This document shows, piece by piece, positions 26,355-35,540 of a stretch of 64,000 nt of DNA. A program made the position numbers and the translations under genes. The stretch comes from Acinetobacter courvalinii (GTDB lineage: Bacteria; Pseudomonadota; Gammaproteobacteria; Pseudomonadales; Moraxellaceae), in NCBI RefSeq assembly GCF_014635545.1, contig NZ_BMDA01000001.1:124001-188000 (forward strand), in the 5' to 3' direction. Every line of letters starts with the position of its first letter. Position 1 is the stretch's first letter. The notes under the pieces are model-generated. The model was not told the DNA's origin, did not search any database, and worked only from the letters and a program-made list of their open reading frames with translations.

Positions 26355-27041
26355 ATGATTGCCCGCTTGTTTTCATCCAGTCGTTGGAAGGCTACCTTGA
26401 GTGATTTTCTAAGTGAACATTTGATTCATCGTGATGAAGATTTTATGGTCATCCATAAACCAGCAGGCTTACTCACCGTCCCTGGGAAAACGCCAGATTT
26501 ACAAGATTGTTTAATCAATCGTCTACTAGAACTAGAACCCAAAACCTTACTGATTCATCGTCTCGATCGTGACACTTCAGGTATTCTGGTGTTTGGTTTA
26601 TCCAAATTTGGACAGAGCACGATTTCACGTCAGTTTCAGGATCGTCAAACTTCAAAAATTTATCAAGCTTTGGTTGCTGGCCATTTAGAAGGTCAGGGCA
26701 CCGTCGATATACCTGTGATTTATGACCCAAGCCGCCCGCCATTACATATTGTTGATGCCACGCATCACAAACCGGCATTAACGGAATGGCAAGCGATTGA
26801 ACATTTAGAAATTCAAGGACAAGCTGTAACCCGGGTGAAACTGATTCCGATTACAGGGCGTTCACATCAGCTTCGTGTGCATATGCAATATTTAGGTCAT
26901 CCGATTCTAGGCGATACCTTATATGCCACACTAGAACAGCAGCAGCTTTATGCGCGTTTGTGTTTACATGCCACGCAATTAAGCTTCGCTCATCCTAAAA
27001 CAGGCGCGCAACTGACCTTTGATTGTGCGGTACCGTTTTAG
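26355..27041 (+). CDS. rluA: RluA family pseudouridine synthase (rRNA/tRNA)
   Basis: 228-residue pseudouridine synthase. In E. coli, RluA modifies U746 of 23S rRNA and U32 of several tRNAs. The catalytic motif HRLDRDTSG contains Asp71, and the family's ITGRSHQLRVHM and GHPILGDTLYA segments follow. There is no S4 domain, as expected for the RluA subtype as opposed to RluC/RluD. The first 20 residues are an unusual basic/serine lead and the start may lie further in. A role as RluA is likely; TruC-like specificity cannot be excluded. Confidence 0.87.
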   Translation: MIARLFSSSRWKATLSDFLSEHLIHRDEDFMVIHKPAGLLTVPGKTPDLQDCLINRLLELEPKTLLIHRLDRDTSGILVFGLSKFGQSTISRQFQDRQTSKIYQALVAGHLEGQGTVDIPVIYDPSRPPLHIVDATHHKPALTEWQAIEHLEIQGQAVTRVKLIPITGRSHQLRVHMQYLGHPILGDTLYATLEQQQLYARLCLHATQLSFAHPKTGAQLTFDCAVPF

Positions 27042-27185
27042 TCTAAAAACTTTTTTATGAAACACGATGTGATGCACGCTATTTAATGATGCTTTGTGTC
27101 AAAATACATCGTTGAAAACTACATAAAATGCCTTAACTTTTATTGGGGTCAGGGCATAAAATATGTGGGCTAACTTGAGATAAAG

Positions 27186-30023
27186 GTGGAAAAATTGCAG
27201 CAGTTTGCTATTGGTCAACGTTGGTTATCAGATACTGAAACTGAACTCGGTTTAGGGGTTCTTATTGATGTAGATGAACGTTCTATCAGCATTTTATTCC
27301 CTAAAAGTGATGAAACACGTGTCTATGCACGTAACAATGCGCCTTTATCTCGCATCATCTTTAACGTGAATGATGAAGTCCAAGATCAGGAAGGTATCAA
27401 GTGGACGGTTGAGTCGATTGAAGACCGTCATGGTGTACTGCGTTATGATGTGGTTCGTAGCCTGGAAAATGGCGAACAAGAGCGCAAGTCACTGAACGAA
27501 ACCCGTATCGGTGCACAAATCCAGCTGTCAAAACCATTAGAGCGTCTGCTGGCGAGTCAGGTTGATTATAAGGAATGGTATGACCTGCGTATTGAAGCCA
27601 TGTTATTGCAGGCGCAAATGCATACTAGCCCGTTACGTGGTTTTCTGGGTGCGCGTGTAGGCTTGATTCCGCACCAGCTTTATATTGCCCATGAAGTCGG
27701 CAAACGTTTTGCGCCACGTGTTTTACTGGCGGATGAAGTCGGTTTAGGTAAAACCATTGAAGCAGGTTTAATCATTCACCAGCAACTGAAAACTGGCCGT
27801 TCAGAACGTATCCTGATCTTGGTGCCTGATTCACTGCAATATCAGTGGATGATTGAAATGCGTCGCCGTTTCAATTTGCAATTCTCTTTATTTGATTTGA
27901 CCCGTACCGCATCGATCAAAGAACATGATCCTGACCTAAATCCGTTCCTGACTGAACAATGCATTATTGCCAGCGTTGACCTGATGGTTGACCACGATGA
28001 CTTGCGTGAGCAAGCGATGGAAGCTGGTTTTGATCTATTGGTGGTCGATGAAGCACACCACTTGATGTGGAGTGAGGAAGAAGGCGGCAATGATCGCTAT
28101 GATCTGGTTGAAGAACTGGCGGAACAGACCGCAGGTGTGTTGTTGCTCACTGCAACTCCCGAGCAACTGGGTGTAGAAAGTCATTTTGCGCGTTTACGTT
28201 TGCTTGATCCGCAACGTTTTAGCAGCCTTGACCGTTTCCTGGATGAAGAAGAGCAATACCAGCAAACTGCGAAAATTGCAGAAGTATTGATGTCAGATGA
28301 GGCTTTAACAGAAGATCATCTTGCTGCACTGGAAGGCTTATTGGGTCATCGAATTGATGATCAGCCTGAACAGCGTATGCGTGCGATTCATGAATTGTTG
28401 GACCGCCATGGTACAGGTCGTATCCTGTTCCGTAACACCCGTGAAGCGATTCAGGGCTTCCCGGGACGTGATTGCCAGCCAGCGCCTTTACCAGCGCCAG
28501 AAGACTGGTCAATGGACGGCAAAATGCGCGAGCAGATGTGGCCAGAAGAAGGTCAACTGGATGGCGCATGGATGGAAAATGATCCGCGTGTGCCTTGGTT
28601 GATGGAAGTGCTACGTAAAGAATTAAAACACAAAAAAGTGTTGTTGATCGCCCGTAGTGGTCCAGTGGTTGAAGCACTGGAAAATGTATTGCGTTTACAT
28701 GCAGGTATTCGCACCGCGATGTTCCATGAAGGCATGAGCCTGCTCGAACGTGACCAGGCGGCAGCCTACTTTGCCGAAGACAGTTATGGCGCTCAAATCT
28801 TGTTGTGTTCTGAGATTGGTTCAGAAGGGCGTAACTTCCAGTTCGCCAGTGACTTGATCTTGTTTGACTTGCCAGCAAACCCGGACGTCCTTGAGCAGCG
28901 TATTGGTCGTCTGGATCGTATTGGTCAGGAAAACCGTATCCAGATCCATGTACCTTATCTCATGGGCACAGCGCAAGAGCGTATGTTCCGCTGGTATAAT
29001 GAAGCGCTGAATATTTTCAGCAATATTTCTCCAACAGCGCAAACGCTACAAGAGAATTTTATTGTTGAGCTAAAAGATTGCTTACTCGCAGATCAAGGCC
29101 AGACCTTTGAAGACCTGCTTGAAGAAGTCAATGTACAGCGTCAAGCCTTGGAAGCTGAATTACAGGCGGGTCGTGACCGTTTGCTTGAGTACAATTCATG
29201 CCGTCCAGTAGTTGCGCAAGGCATTGTGCAAGCGCTTGAAGATTATGATGACAACACCACTTTGCCCATGTTTGTGAAGCGTTTCATGTCATCAACCAAT
29301 ATTGATTTTGATGAGCAAAGCAACGGTACCGTGATCATCAAGCCGACCGATCAGATGCAGGTTCAAGGTCTAACTCTAGACGAAGAAGGGATGACGGCAA
29401 CCTTCTATCGTGATCAGGCACAAATCCGTGAAGATGCACAATATTTGACGCTGGAACATCCATTTATTGAAAGTGTGATGGAAATGATCCGCACCCAGTC
29501 ATTTGGTAGTACCAATGTGGCTTTGTTGAAATCGAATGCATTGAAACAAGGCTCGGTATTGCTTGAAGTCTGGTTTAAGGTCGATGTGGTGGCGCCAAAA
29601 GCATTGAATCTGCCATCAAGCTTACCGAAACAACTGATTCGCGTATTACTCAGTGAAAATGGTCAGGATTTGTCTGCCAAGATTGATCCAAGCATTTTAC
29701 GTCCGTATCTGCATCATTTGGATGGCAATAGCTGCCGTCAGGTGGTGAAAGCGCGCCGTGAAGTGATTGAAACCCGTTATGCGCAAGCTTTAGAGATTGC
29801 CAAGGGATCATTGCCAGAATTGATGCAGCAAGCCAAAGAGCATTACAGTGGCAAATGGCAATACGAAATTGACCGTTTGAGCTATCTCAAGCAATTCAAT
29901 CCAAGTATTCGTGAAGATGAAATCGAGCGCTTACAGAAATTTCAGAAAGAAGGCTTGGGCCTGTTAGATGGTCTTTCTGTAACCCCTGAGGCGATTCAGG
30001 TGCTGGTGGTGGTTAAACCATAA
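27186..30023 (+). CDS. rapA: RNA polymerase-associated ATPase RapA (HepA)
   Basis: SWI2/SNF2-type ATPase that helps RNA polymerase recycle. 945 residues, close to the family's usual 968. N-terminal Tudor-like region with FAIGQRWLSDTETELGLG. Walker A in DEVGLGKTIEAG (about 182-193), DEAH box in VVDEAHHLMW, helicase C-terminal part with SEIGSEGRNFQFA and QRIGRLDRIGQ, then the RapA C-terminal domain. The start codon is GTG at 27186 with a weak GAGA ribosome site. Monocistronic, with a bidirectional terminator downstream. Confidence 0.95.
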   Translation: MEKLQQFAIGQRWLSDTETELGLGVLIDVDERSISILFPKSDETRVYARNNAPLSRIIFNVNDEVQDQEGIKWTVESIEDRHGVLRYDVVRSLENGEQERKSLNETRIGAQIQLSKPLERLLASQVDYKEWYDLRIEAMLLQAQMHTSPLRGFLGARVGLIPHQLYIAHEVGKRFAPRVLLADEVGLGKTIEAGLIIHQQLKTGRSERILILVPDSLQYQWMIEMRRRFNLQFSLFDLTRTASIKEHDPDLNPFLTEQCIIASVDLMVDHDDLREQAMEAGFDLLVVDEAHHLMWSEEEGGNDRYDLVEELAEQTAGVLLLTATPEQLGVESHFARLRLLDPQRFSSLDRFLDEEEQYQQTAKIAEVLMSDEALTEDHLAALEGLLGHRIDDQPEQRMRAIHELLDRHGTGRILFRNTREAIQGFPGRDCQPAPLPAPEDWSMDGKMREQMWPEEGQLDGAWMENDPRVPWLMEVLRKELKHKKVLLIARSGPVVEALENVLRLHAGIRTAMFHEGMSLLERDQAAAYFAEDSYGAQILLCSEIGSEGRNFQFASDLILFDLPANPDVLEQRIGRLDRIGQENRIQIHVPYLMGTAQERMFRWYNEALNIFSNISPTAQTLQENFIVELKDCLLADQGQTFEDLLEEVNVQRQALEAELQAGRDRLLEYNSCRPVVAQGIVQALEDYDDNTTLPMFVKRFMSSTNIDFDEQSNGTVIIKPTDQMQVQGLTLDEEGMTATFYRDQAQIREDAQYLTLEHPFIESVMEMIRTQSFGSTNVALLKSNALKQGSVLLEVWFKVDVVAPKALNLPSSLPKQLIRVLLSENGQDLSAKIDPSILRPYLHHLDGNSCRQVVKARREVIETRYAQALEIAKGSLPELMQQAKEHYSGKWQYEIDRLSYLKQFNPSIREDEIERLQKFQKEGLGLLDGLSVTPEAIQVLVVVKP

Positions 30024-30036
30024 TCGAGCGTTAAAT

Positions 30037-30066
30037 AAAAAAGAGGACCGTGGGTCCTCTTTTTTA
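30037..30066. terminator. Bidirectional terminator
   Basis: Thirteen-bp stem (AAAAAAGAGGACC and complement) with a GTG loop, between the convergent rapA and dps genes. Confidence 0.92.
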
Positions 30067-30079
30067 TCAGCTGTTTTAA

Positions 30080-30577
30080 TTATTTTTGTTCGATATTGGC
30101 TTCCAGGAACCATAGATATTGATCCAGATCCTCTAAGGCAGCATGGATAATATCTTCTGAAATCGGGTCCTGAATTTCATCAATGGTATCACGCAAATGG
30201 TTGGCGACCACGCCATAGCGATCTGCCAGTTCTTTTAAGTGATCCTGCACCGCATGGATAGCAACCGGATAAGGCTTCAGATGTGAACTTTCACCCACAG
30301 ACTGCGTGGTTCCCAACGCTGTGCCACCAATCTGTACTGCACGTTCAGCCACATTGTCCAGATGGGTAATTAACGACGTACGGAACGTATCTAACATTTC
30401 ATGCACTGCAATAAAGTTACTGCCTCGCATGTTCCAGTGCGCCTGTTTGGTCAGTAACGACAGATCGATCAGGTTGGCAAGAATTTGGTTTAAAATTTTT
30501 ACGGTCGATTCTTTGATCGCATCATCTAAATTATTACGTGTATATACTTTTAAAGCTTTAGTTGCTGAAGAACTCAT
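30080..30577 (-). CDS. dps: DNA protection during starvation protein (Dps)
   Basis: Ferritin-like mini-ferritin of 165 residues that forms dodecamers, oxidises Fe(II) with peroxide and shields DNA. The ferroxidase ligands are in place: His47 in LTKQAHWNM, His59 and Asp63 in [11 protein letters not shown], and Asp74/Glu78 in HLDNVAERA, each four positions before the E. coli Dps residues. The N-terminus is short with three lysine/arginine residues, so DNA binding may be weaker. No clear OxyR site is visible in the 215 bp upstream. Identification is firm. Confidence 0.93.
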   Translation of the reverse strand: MSSSATKALKVYTRNNLDDAIKESTVKILNQILANLIDLSLLTKQAHWNMRGSNFIAVHEMLDTFRTSLITHLDNVAERAVQIGGTALGTTQSVGESSHLKPYPVAIHAVQDHLKELADRYGVVANHLRDTIDEIQDPISEDIIHAALEDLDQYLWFLEANIEQK

Positions 30578-30792
30578 AGTTACCTCATTTAATTATATAT
30601 GTGATGAAATAGAACGAATAAAACCGTTACTTCATCTCTAGCTTACGCCTTGAACCGGCTTCTAAGTGTTTTCGTTTTCTAGCCTTTTGTAAGTTTACTT
30701 ATCGGTACTTTTCTTTTTATAACAACCGTTTTAATTCAGATTAAAGAGTACTTCAGTCTGTTAAGCCCAATATTTTGAATGTATGAAAATGC

Positions 30793-31809
30793 TTAGATTA
30801 GACCGGCATCCTTAGATTCCAGTTTGATATAGGCATAGAAAATAGGCGCAACAATCAGCCCACTCAATCCAAAAATAGCTTCAAAAATCAGCATCGCCAA
30901 GAGCACTTCCCAGGCACTGGCATTGATTTTAGTGCCAATAATTTTGGCATTAATAAAATATTCAAGCTTGTGAATAATCACCAGATAGGCCAGGGCAATC
31001 GCTGCCACAGACAGGGAAATGGTCAAGCCGGCCATGATGATCAGGGTGTTGGAGATCAGGTTGCCAATAATTGGAAGCAGACCAAAAATAAAGGTCAGAA
31101 TGGTCAGGGTTTTGGCAAAAGGTAAGTGGATATTAAATATCGGCAGCACAATAAACACAAAGATCATGAATAACACGGTGTTAATCAGTGAAATCTTGAC
31201 CTGAGCAAAAACAACGTTTTTAAAAGAAACGGAAAGCTTCTGGATGCGATGCAGAATGGCCGCCTTAAACGCAGGTTGTGGGGCATGTTGTTTAAAATTC
31301 TGGATCGATACCAGAATACCCACAATCAGGCCAATCACCATGGTGGCCAGATTGTGTAGAATATCGGTGCCTGTATTTTTGACAATCGAGATATTGTTCT
31401 TGATAAAGGACAAGATCTGATTTTTGATATCAGCCACACTATGGGGCAGATAGCCCGGCAAATAATGGCTCATCTCAGCCTGAAACTTGATCAATGTCTG
31501 GTCGATTTTGATATTGAAAGAATTGAGTCCTGTGCCTTTAAGATCATAAATCACAAAACTGATCAGGCTGGTGATAAAGAAACCGATCAGCACGGTTGCC
31601 AATATCCCTAGAATAATACTGATAAAGATACGCGCACGTTGGCCATCAATATGCTTTTCAACAATCGAACTTAAACTGTTAATAATTTCAAAAACCAGAA
31701 ATCCGGCAAAGAAACTCGGTAGTAAATGCAGGGGAATGACCATCATTAAAAATAAAAACATCAGGATAAAACTGGCGATGATGCTTTGACGGTCATTCAG
31801 TAGATTCAT
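30793..31809 (-). CDS. AI-2E family transporter (PerM-like)
   Basis: 338-residue inner-membrane protein with about seven to eight hydrophobic helices (for example 10-35, 60-90, 148-172, 205-235, 240-268, 300-330). It matches the AI-2E/PerM family, including the conserved C-terminal region FEAIFGLSGLIVAPIFYAYIKLE. Members are implicated in autoinducer-2 export, Na+/H+ exchange or other transport; the substrate is not deducible. About 85 bp separate its start from the stop of the TetR gene upstream, so the two may be co-transcribed. Confidence 0.85.
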   Translation of the reverse strand: MNLLNDRQSIIASFILMFLFLMMVIPLHLLPSFFAGFLVFEIINSLSSIVEKHIDGQRARIFISIILGILATVLIGFFITSLISFVIYDLKGTGLNSFNIKIDQTLIKFQAEMSHYLPGYLPHSVADIKNQILSFIKNNISIVKNTGTDILHNLATMVIGLIVGILVSIQNFKQHAPQPAFKAAILHRIQKLSVSFKNVVFAQVKISLINTVLFMIFVFIVLPIFNIHLPFAKTLTILTFIFGLLPIIGNLISNTLIIMAGLTISLSVAAIALAYLVIIHKLEYFINAKIIGTKINASAWEVLLAMLIFEAIFGLSGLIVAPIFYAYIKLESKDAGLI

Positions 31810-31894
31810 GATCTATAGGCCTGATTAGAATGTGGGGTGATGCAAAGGACAAAATTTAATTTTGCCGAGGTCCATCGTAGGATGATACAAACAA

Positions 31895-32590
31895 TTAATC
31901 AATTTCCATTTCATTTAGATGACGCGCGCCTTCTAAAATCATACGGATCATCACCATGGTCTGTTCTGCAACTTCGGTACGTTGCTCCACAGGCAGATCA
32001 ATCACTTTCGCCCCCATGTTGAACACCAGCTGGGTAATGGCCTTGGCAGCCAGATCCGCATGACTGATTTTGCTATTATTCAAACGTTCCAGACGGATCA
32101 GGTCTTCTTGCAGCTCTTGCTGGAAGAAATTGAGCTGACGGTCAACCGCAGCTTTGTACGAAGTTGAACCGGTATAACCCTCGCGTAATAACAGACTCAG
32201 GTTGCCTTCATCGGTATTCAGTTGCTGAATAAACACTTCAACCGAACTACGGATAATGCTTTGCTGCTTGGAAGCCTGTAAACGTGCTTCACGGATAATA
32301 CGGCGAAGGACCAGACCGGATTGATCAATCAGGGCAATGGCCAGTTCATCAATATCCTTGAAATGACGATAGAAGCTGTTTGGTGCAATGCCAGCTTCAC
32401 GTGCAATTTCACGCAAACTGAGTGAAGCGATACTTTTTTGTGGGCCGATCAGGCTCAGTGTGGCCTGAAACAACTCTTCTTTGGTAATCGTTGCTTTCCT
32501 ACCCACCGAACGTACAGGAGATTTCATAGGAATGACATCTTGTTCATTTACGGTGTCATGGCCGAGCGGTAAAAAAGAAGAATGAACCAT
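31895..32590 (-). CDS. TetR family repressor of unsaturated fatty acid genes (FabR/DesT-like)
   Basis: 231-residue TetR-type regulator. The N-terminal HTH (SLREIAREAGIAPNSFYRHFKDIDELAIALI, about 57-87) closely resembles FabR and DesT, which sense acyl-CoA saturation. The preceding basic arm PVRSVGRKATITKE is also typical. Starts at ATG 32590; MKSPVRSVGRK at 32527 could be the true start. It is divergent from a ferredoxin-reductase/desaturase pair, the DesT-DesCB layout of Pseudomonas, and two palindromes lie in the shared promoter. Likely role: repressor of the desaturase operon. Confidence 0.85.
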   Translation of the reverse strand: MVHSSFLPLGHDTVNEQDVIPMKSPVRSVGRKATITKEELFQATLSLIGPQKSIASLSLREIAREAGIAPNSFYRHFKDIDELAIALIDQSGLVLRRIIREARLQASKQQSIIRSSVEVFIQQLNTDEGNLSLLLREGYTGSTSYKAAVDRQLNFFQQELQEDLIRLERLNNSKISHADLAAKAITQLVFNMGAKVIDLPVEQRTEVAEQTMVMIRMILEGARHLNEMEID

Positions 32591-32660
32591 TATTTTCAAT
32601 ATATAAGTAAGCTACTCGGGATTATAGCGATTGTCGGTGTACTTGTGAAATGTAAATTCT

Positions 32661-32698
32661 TATACGAGTGTATATACAAATATATATACATATGTATA
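32661..32698. promoter_or_regulatory. Candidate operator pair and promoter of the desaturase operon
   Basis: Two palindromes: TATAC-GAGT-GTATA (32661-32674) and the perfect 14-bp TATACATATGTATA (32685-32698), centres 24 bp apart. A TATAAT -10 hexamer (32695-32700) overlaps the second, and the first lies near the -35. Position suits repression by the divergent TetR regulator. Confidence 0.6.
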
Positions 32699-32730
32699 AT
32701 AATTAGCAAACCACCAGAGTAAAACTGCTC

Positions 32731-33798
32731 ATGCAAGCAATTGAAAAGAGAAATTCTCTATTTAATTCGTTGGCTCAAAGTGTAATGAACAGCCATGATG
32801 CCAATTTTTGGTTACAGAAAATCAATCCATTGTGGTCAATCAATCAGCCACTTGCCAAAATCGTAAAAAAACAAAATGTGGCAAAAGATACGGTCAGTCT
32901 TATTTTGCAATGCAACCGCCATGTCATACGCGGTGTGGCAGGGCAGCATCATCCGGTAACCGTTGAGATTGCAGGACGTCATTACGAGCGGACCTATAGT
33001 TTGATGCAGGTTGATGCCGATCACCTGTGTTTAACCGTGAAAAAAGTTGAACAAGGTTTAGTGAGTTCATGGCTGGTTGAACACAGTCAGACCGGTGATA
33101 TGTTACGTTTGGGACAACCGTATGGTGACATGCAACAGCACATTGCAACCCCACACTTGCTATTGTTGGCGGCAGGCAGTGGCATCACCCCGATGCTGAG
33201 TCTGATTGAAGCCTTGTGCCAGTCTAAACAGTTAAATCACCATACGGTTCAACTGATGTACTGGGTCAAAACGCAGGCTGACGCAGCCTATGTTGAATAT
33301 CTTCAAGAAGTATCAGAAAACTTCCCTAATTTTAGTTATCAGATTTTTTATACCCAACAGCAGGATCAGCGTTTAAATCAAAGTCATGTGGATCAGTGCA
33401 CGGTTTTAAGCGACACCACAGTTTATGCATGTGGACCTTCGGGTTTTGCTGCATCAGCGGAAAGCCTGTTTAAAGATGCCGCAGCGCTACAAACAGAAGC
33501 CTTTAGTTTAAGTCAATTTGCTGAAGATGCAACTGAGACCGGTTTTATTAATGTGACCTTGACGCAATCCAATAAGACGATTGCGATTCCGAAAGGCCAG
33601 TCGATTCTTGCAAGTTTAGAGCATCAAGGTATTAAACCGAATCACGGTTGCCGGATGGGAATCTGTAATAAATGTGCCTGCAACAAGGCGCAAGGTGCGA
33701 CCAAAAACCTATTAAATGGTGCTGCCAATAATGAACCTGCTCAGTTGCTAAAAATTTGTGTCAATTCAGCCCAGTCTGATCTTGTGATTGATCTATAA
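32731..33798 (+). CDS. Ferredoxin/flavodoxin reductase with 2Fe-2S domain (desaturase electron donor)
   Basis: 355-residue oxidoreductase. An FAD-binding barrel (about 35-140, including VEIAGRHYERTYSL) is followed by an NAD(P)-binding domain (LLLAAGSGITPMLSLIEAL). The C-terminal plant-type [2Fe-2S] domain has CRMGICNKCACNK (Cys-x4-Cys-x2-Cys) plus a later cysteine in LLKICVNSA. The order matches DesC-type reductases that feed acyl-CoA desaturases. It lies 8 bp before the desaturase gene, so one operon. Cytoplasmic. It presumably passes NAD(P)H electrons to the diiron centre of the partner. Confidence 0.9.
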   Translation: MQAIEKRNSLFNSLAQSVMNSHDANFWLQKINPLWSINQPLAKIVKKQNVAKDTVSLILQCNRHVIRGVAGQHHPVTVEIAGRHYERTYSLMQVDADHLCLTVKKVEQGLVSSWLVEHSQTGDMLRLGQPYGDMQQHIATPHLLLLAAGSGITPMLSLIEALCQSKQLNHHTVQLMYWVKTQADAAYVEYLQEVSENFPNFSYQIFYTQQQDQRLNQSHVDQCTVLSDTTVYACGPSGFAASAESLFKDAAALQTEAFSLSQFAEDATETGFINVTLTQSNKTIAIPKGQSILASLEHQGIKPNHGCRMGICNKCACNKAQGATKNLLNGAANNEPAQLLKICVNSAQSDLVIDL

Positions 33799-33806
33799 GA
33801 GAGAAA

Positions 33807-34907
33807 TTGATTATGAACATGCCTGTTAAAATTGAATTTTTCAAAAATCCTAAAAACCGTGATCTGACTGCTGCCGAGTTAGATGCGTTTGCCCGTGAAC
33901 TGGATCAAATTAAACAAGAAGTACTGGATGATATTGGTGAAAAAGATGCCAAATATATTCGCCGTGTCTATTCCACCATTCGTTATAGCAGTTTGGCTGG
34001 GCGTGCCTGTTTATTTCTGGGTTGGTTTCCGCCAGCATGGTTGTTGGGCACGGGCTTACTCGGTTTCGCCAAGATCATGGAAAATATGGAATTGGGCCAT
34101 AACGTGATGCACGGTCAATATGACTGGATGAATGATCCAAAATTCAACGGTCAAACCTATGAGTGGGATACGGTCGGTACCTCTGACAACTGGCGCCAGA
34201 CCCATAACTATAAGCACCATACCTATACCAACATTAAAGGGATGGATGATGATGTTGGCTATGGTGTCTTCCGTTTGTTCCCGGAACAGCGCTGGTCTAA
34301 ATTCACCTTGATTCAGCCGATCTACATCGTGCCATTTAGCCTGCTATTCCAGTGGGGTGTTGCGATCCAGAATCTGGAGTTGGGCAAGGTTGTATATAAG
34401 CGTAAAAGCATCGCGCAATTCAAGCGTGAATGGCAGCCTGCACAGAAGAAAATTCTTAAGCAGATGTTTAAGGACTACGTGTTCTTTCCACTGATTGCCG
34501 GTCCAGCCGCGATTCCTGTATTTACAGGCAATCTGGTGGCCAACGGGATTCGTAATGTCTGGACCTTCAGTATCATTTTCTGTGGTCACTTTACCAAAGA
34601 TGTGGAAGTATTCCCGAAAGCGGTATTACAGAATGAAAGTCGCGGGCATTGGTATATGCGCCAGATCCGCGGTTCATCGAATCTGACCGGTTCAGAAGCT
34701 TTTCATATTTTAACCGGGCATTTGAGCCATCAGATTGAACATCATTTATTCCCGGATATTCCGGCACGCCGTTACCGTCAGGTTGCCCCGAAAGTACAGG
34801 CAGTCTGTGAGAAATATGGACTGCATTACAACAATGCCAGCTTTGTAAAACAGTTTGGTGAAGTGGTGGGGCGTATTTTTAAATATGCACTGCCATTTAA
34901 AAAGTAA
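33807..34907 (+). CDS. Acyl-CoA / fatty acid desaturase (DesB-like)
   Basis: 366-residue membrane desaturase that inserts a cis double bond in saturated acyl chains to tune membrane fluidity. The three histidine boxes are present: GHNVMHG (HxxxH), THNYKHH (HxxxHH) and LSHQIEHH (HxxHH). Hydrophobic segments lie around 60-95, 165-190 and 222-260. Second gene of the operon with the reductase, downstream of the TetR palindromes, and followed by a strong terminator. Aerobic synthesis of palmitoleate/oleate from acyl-CoA is inferred from the DesB analogy. Confidence 0.9.
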   Translation: MIMNMPVKIEFFKNPKNRDLTAAELDAFARELDQIKQEVLDDIGEKDAKYIRRVYSTIRYSSLAGRACLFLGWFPPAWLLGTGLLGFAKIMENMELGHNVMHGQYDWMNDPKFNGQTYEWDTVGTSDNWRQTHNYKHHTYTNIKGMDDDVGYGVFRLFPEQRWSKFTLIQPIYIVPFSLLFQWGVAIQNLELGKVVYKRKSIAQFKREWQPAQKKILKQMFKDYVFFPLIAGPAAIPVFTGNLVANGIRNVWTFSIIFCGHFTKDVEVFPKAVLQNESRGHWYMRQIRGSSNLTGSEAFHILTGHLSHQIEHHLFPDIPARRYRQVAPKVQAVCEKYGLHYNNASFVKQFGEVVGRIFKYALPFKK

Positions 34908-34923
34908 GCTATAAATCCTTAAC

Positions 34924-34958
34924 AAAAGCCCTGAAGCTAAGTGCCTCAGGGCTTTTTT
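34924..34958. terminator. Bidirectional terminator
   Basis: Eleven-bp stem AAAAGCCCTGA / TCAGGGCTTTT, between the convergent desaturase and thioesterase-like genes. Confidence 0.88.
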
Positions 34959-34961
34959 ATT

Positions 34962-35429
34962 TTATTTCTTCTTTTTGGAAACCCACATGGTGATGGTGGC
35001 GTGAAATACCTTGTCCTTGTGCTGATCAAGCACATCGACATTCACCAGATATTCACCCGCTTGATCCCAATCGTAGTGGTCATCAACCGGGGTAGCAATT
35101 GCAACCAGATCGGTTTCAGCTTTTTTTAAATATTCAACCGTCATTCCTTTGGGAATCCAGCGGTGTGTCGCAGGAACCGTCACCTCGGTCATGGTACCCC
35201 CCGCCAGTTCGGCCATATTACACATCGCAATCGCGTGCACCGTACCAATATGGTTCAGTACGGAACGCTTTTTCTTGATACTGATTTTACAAGAATTGGG
35301 TTTCAGCTCTTCAAATAGCGGAGAAATACTACTGAAATAAGGGGCTTTGAGGCATAACATGCGGGTAAAGGTCCATTTCCCGGCCGGTAAGGCTGAGACT
35401 TTATGCCAGAGTTCTAAGGTTGAAGCCAT
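34962..35429 (-). CDS. Hotdog-fold DUF4442 protein (thioesterase-like)
   Basis: 155-residue protein with a hotdog fold of the DUF4442/PaaI-like type. The long helix segment reads HIGTVHAIAMCNMAELAGGTMTE, where such proteins bind acyl-CoA. The beta strands VEYLKKAETDLVAIA and VFHATITMWVSKK follow. No signal peptide. Divergent from a TetR gene with two tandem palindromes between them, so likely under its control. A function in acyl-CoA hydrolysis is inferred; substrate unknown. Confidence 0.82.
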   Translation of the reverse strand: MASTLELWHKVSALPAGKWTFTRMLCLKAPYFSSISPLFEELKPNSCKISIKKKRSVLNHIGTVHAIAMCNMAELAGGTMTEVTVPATHRWIPKGMTVEYLKKAETDLVAIATPVDDHYDWDQAGEYLVNVDVLDQHKDKVFHATITMWVSKKKK

Positions 35430-35447
35430 GATCAGATGTCCTGTAAC

Positions 35448-35480
35448 AGAATTAAATTCTTTTACAGAATATAATTCTGT
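35448..35480. promoter_or_regulatory. Tandem palindromes, candidate TetR operators
   Basis: AGAATTAAATTCT (35448-35460, 6-bp arms) and ACAGAATATAATTCTGT (35464-35480, 7-bp arms around ATA), with centres 18 bp apart. Both share AGAAT/ATTCT. They lie in the 111-bp gap between the divergent hotdog and TetR genes, where an autorepressor would bind. Confidence 0.65.
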
Positions 35481-35540
35481 TTACAAGTTGTGGTCAAGTC
35501 ATACACAATAGTTCCGACCATTGGTAAATTTGATAGAACT

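Noticed and set aside
28219-28878. A 219-codon antisense open frame inside rapA
   Set aside because: rapA is certain on the opposite strand, and the antisense product has no protein-like pattern.
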